This document shows positions 62,348-64,000 of a DNA stretch of 64,000 nucleotides, piece after piece. How positions within the stretch are numbered: the first letter of the stretch is position 1; each line of letters begins with the position of its first letter. The translations under genes were made by a program, and so were the position numbers. Source of the DNA: Pseudomonas fortuita (GTDB lineage Bacteria > Pseudomonadota > Gammaproteobacteria > Pseudomonadales > Pseudomonadaceae); assembly GCF_026898135.2 (NCBI RefSeq), contig NZ_CP114035.2, forward strand, positions 1,529,501 through 1,593,500. The letters run 5' to 3'. The notes below the pieces were generated by a model that worked only from the letters and a program-made list of their open reading frames with translations, made no database searches and was not told the origin of the DNA.

Positions 62348-63348
62348 TGCCTTTCGCCGACGGTTTGCTCGCCGCCTGGTACGCCGGGCACCCCGCCCTG
62401 GCGCTATTACGCCCGCTGGAGGCGTTGTACCGCCGCGTGGTCACCCGCAAGCGGGCACGTTTTCTCAGTGGCGAAAGTGCCAGTTACCGGGCGCCAGTGC
62501 CGGTCATCGTGGTGGGCAACATCACCGTGGGCGGCACCGGCAAGACGCCGATGATCCTCTGGCTGATCGAACACTGCCGCCAACAGGGGCTGAAGGTGGG
62601 TGTGGTCAGCCGTGGGTATGGTGCCAAGCCACCACAGCTGCCTTGGCGGGTGCAGGCCGACCAGCCGGCCGAACAGGCGGGCGACGAACCGCTGCTGATC
62701 GTGCAGCGCACCGGCGTGCCGCTGATGATCGACCCTGACCGTTCCCGCGCCGTGCAGGCGTTGCTGGCCAGCGAACCGCTCGACCTGATCCTGTGCGACG
62801 ACGGCATGCAGCACTATCGCCTGGCCCGCGACCTGGAGCTGGTGCTGATCGATGCCGCCCGCGGCCTGGGCAATGGCCGCTGCCTGCCTGCCGGCCCGTT
62901 GCGCGAGCCCGTCGAGCGCCTGCAAGGCGCCGACGCGGTGCTGTTCAATGGTGCCAGTGCCGACCGCGCCGATGGTTTTGGCTTCTGCCTGCAACCGTCC
63001 GCACTGGTCAACGTGCGCAGCGGCGAACGTCGTACCCTCGACCATTTCCCACCAGGCCAGCGCCTGCACGCGGTGGCCGGTATTGGCAATCCGCAACGTT
63101 TCTTCAATACCCTGCTGGGGCTAAACTGGCAGCCGGTGCCGCATCCCTTCGCCGACCATGCACAGTTCAGCGCCCGGAGCCTGGCTTTCAGCCCGCCGCT
63201 GCCGCTGGTGATGACCGAGAAGGATGCGGTGAAATGCCGAGCCTTCGCCGCTGACGACTGGTGGTACCTGGCCGTCGAGGCCCAGCCCACGCCAGCGTTC
63301 AGCACTTGGTTCGACAACCAGCTGCAGCGGCTGCTGCGCAAGCCCTGA
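62347..63348 (+). CDS. lpxK: Tetraacyldisaccharide 4'-kinase LpxK
   Basis: This is a 333-residue membrane-associated kinase that phosphorylates the lipid A disaccharide at the 4' position. The Walker A lies in [20 protein letters not shown], and the family text [20 protein letters not shown] and [13 protein letters not shown] is present. The ATG at 62347 overlaps the exbD stop; the TTG at 62344 is a less likely start. Confidence 0.95.
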   Translation: MPFADGLLAAWYAGHPALALLRPLEALYRRVVTRKRARFLSGESASYRAPVPVIVVGNITVGGTGKTPMILWLIEHCRQQGLKVGVVSRGYGAKPPQLPWRVQADQPAEQAGDEPLLIVQRTGVPLMIDPDRSRAVQALLASEPLDLILCDDGMQHYRLARDLELVLIDAARGLGNGRCLPAGPLREPVERLQGADAVLFNGASADRADGFGFCLQPSALVNVRSGERRTLDHFPPGQRLHAVAGIGNPQRFFNTLLGLNWQPVPHPFADHAQFSARSLAFSPPLPLVMTEKDAVKCRAFAADDWWYLAVEAQPTPAFSTWFDNQLQRLLRKP

Positions 63349-63392
63349 GCCCGTTTTCAATTTCCGGCCACCTGGCCTAAAGGAAGCCTCCA

Positions 63393-63578
63393 ATGGACAC
63401 TAAACTGCTCGACATCCTGGCCTGCCCGATCACCAAGGGCCCGCTCAAGCTCAGTGCCGACAAGACCGAGCTGATCAGCAAGGGCGCCGGCCTGGCCTAC
63501 CCGATCCGCGACGGCATTCCGGTCATGCTGGAAAGCGAGGCGCGCACCCTGACCGACGACGAGCGTCTGGACAAATGA
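63393..63578 (+). CDS. Trm112-like small protein (UPF0434/YcaR)
   Basis: This is a 61-residue protein, [20 protein letters not shown], with the single retained Cys of the Trm112 zinc-ribbon motif (LACPxxKG) and the [14 protein letters not shown] end typical of the family. It lies between lpxK and kdsB as in most gammaproteobacteria and overlaps kdsB by 4 nt (ATGA). Its bacterial role is not settled. Confidence 0.92.
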   Translation: MDTKLLDILACPITKGPLKLSADKTELISKGAGLAYPIRDGIPVMLESEARTLTDDERLDK

Positions 63579-64000
63579 GCCTGGACTTCACCGTGGTGAT
63601 TCCCGCCCGGTTGCGCTCCACACGGCTCCCAGGCAAGCCGCTGCTGCCGATTGCCGGCAAGCCGATGGTGCAACACGTGTGGGAGCAGGCACGCAAAAGT
63701 GCCGCGAGCCGTGTGGTTATCGCCACCGATGACGCCAGTATCTTCGAGGCCTGCCAGGCGTTCGGTGCCGAAGTGCTGATGACCCGCGCCGACCATGAAT
63801 CGGGCACCGACCGCCTGGCCGAAGTGGCTGTGCACCTGGGCTTGCCGGCTGATGCCATCGTGGTCAACGTGCAGGGCGACGAGCCGCTGATCCCGCCGGT
63901 GATCATCGACCAGGTGGCGGCCAACCTGGCTGCGCATCCAGAGGCCGGCATCGCTACTCTGGCCGAGCCGATCCATGAGCCGGAAACCGTGTTCAACCCC
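63575..64000 (+). CDS. kdsB: CMP-KDO synthetase KdsB (partial, right edge)
   Basis: The first 142 codons of 3-deoxy-manno-octulosonate cytidylyltransferase, which activates KDO for lipopolysaccharide core synthesis. The nucleotide-binding N-terminus [20 protein letters not shown] is present, followed by [25 protein letters not shown] and [12 protein letters not shown]. The gene runs off the window and is intact as far as seen. Confidence 0.95.
   Translation, partial: MSLDFTVVIPARLRSTRLPGKPLLPIAGKPMVQHVWEQARKSAASRVVIATDDASIFEACQAFGAEVLMTRADHESGTDRLAEVAVHLGLPADAIVVNVQGDEPLIPPVIIDQVAANLAAHPEAGIATLAEPIHEPETVFNP

Overview
The window is chromosomal DNA from a fluorescent pseudomonad, most likely the Pseudomonas putida group. 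The right end carries a housekeeping order known from Pseudomonas: a PA2817-like gene, a long FadE, a GST, a YadG/YadH-type ABC pair, a DUF2062 gene, comEC, exbB, exbD, lpxK, a Trm112-like gene and kdsB. A P. putida-type REP element lies at 55651-55684. I see no tRNA, rRNA, transposase, integrase or CRISPR array.

Layout. (1) 1-19085: part of a type VI secretion (T6SS) locus. A minus-strand operon tssG-FHA-tssJ-tssK converges on plus-strand tssM. Divergent from tssM are tssF and tssL, followed by vgrG, a large Rhs effector with a toxin tip and its immunity gene, and a PAAR gene. The sheath, tube, baseplate and ATPase genes (tssA, tssB, tssC, tssE, tssH, hcp) are not in the window. The Rhs gene is interrupted by two opposite 1-nt shifts in G tracts. 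(2) 19775-23388 and 49384-50731: a chaperone-usher fimbrial operon in two pieces. Pilin and chaperone are at 49.4-50.7 kb; usher and tip adhesin are at 19.8-23.4 kb. All four are on the minus strand in canonical order, so about 26 kb appears to have been inserted between chaperone and usher. (3) 23629-49374: the inserted block. (4) 50901 to the end: core genome, with one extra accessory gene (51454-52977) between the PA2817-like gene and fadE.

The inserted block is the most interesting part. It is built around a divergent control region at 31.5-32.0 kb. The left arm (minus) makes small secreted cysteine-repeat proteins and then a 1,700-residue TccC-like Rhs protein. The right arm (plus) makes an Ig-like beta-sandwich protein, two proteins that resemble the P47/OrfX (TULIP) family, and a second TccC-like Rhs protein. 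The two Rhs genes share a nearly identical 1.55-kb inverted repeat that covers their 5' halves. Farther right are another Ig-like protein, a pertactin-type autotransporter and a third Ig-like protein; a third P47-like gene lies beyond the fimbrial genes.

Five start regions carry 20-bp dyads of the LuxR-type CT-N12-AG form, three of them 57-67 nt from a start codon. This suggests that the scattered genes form one quorum-sensing regulon. My reading is a co-regulated, possibly insecticidal or anti-eukaryotic, toxin-associated system. No member has a function that can be proved from sequence alone, and no LuxR or LuxI gene lies in the window.
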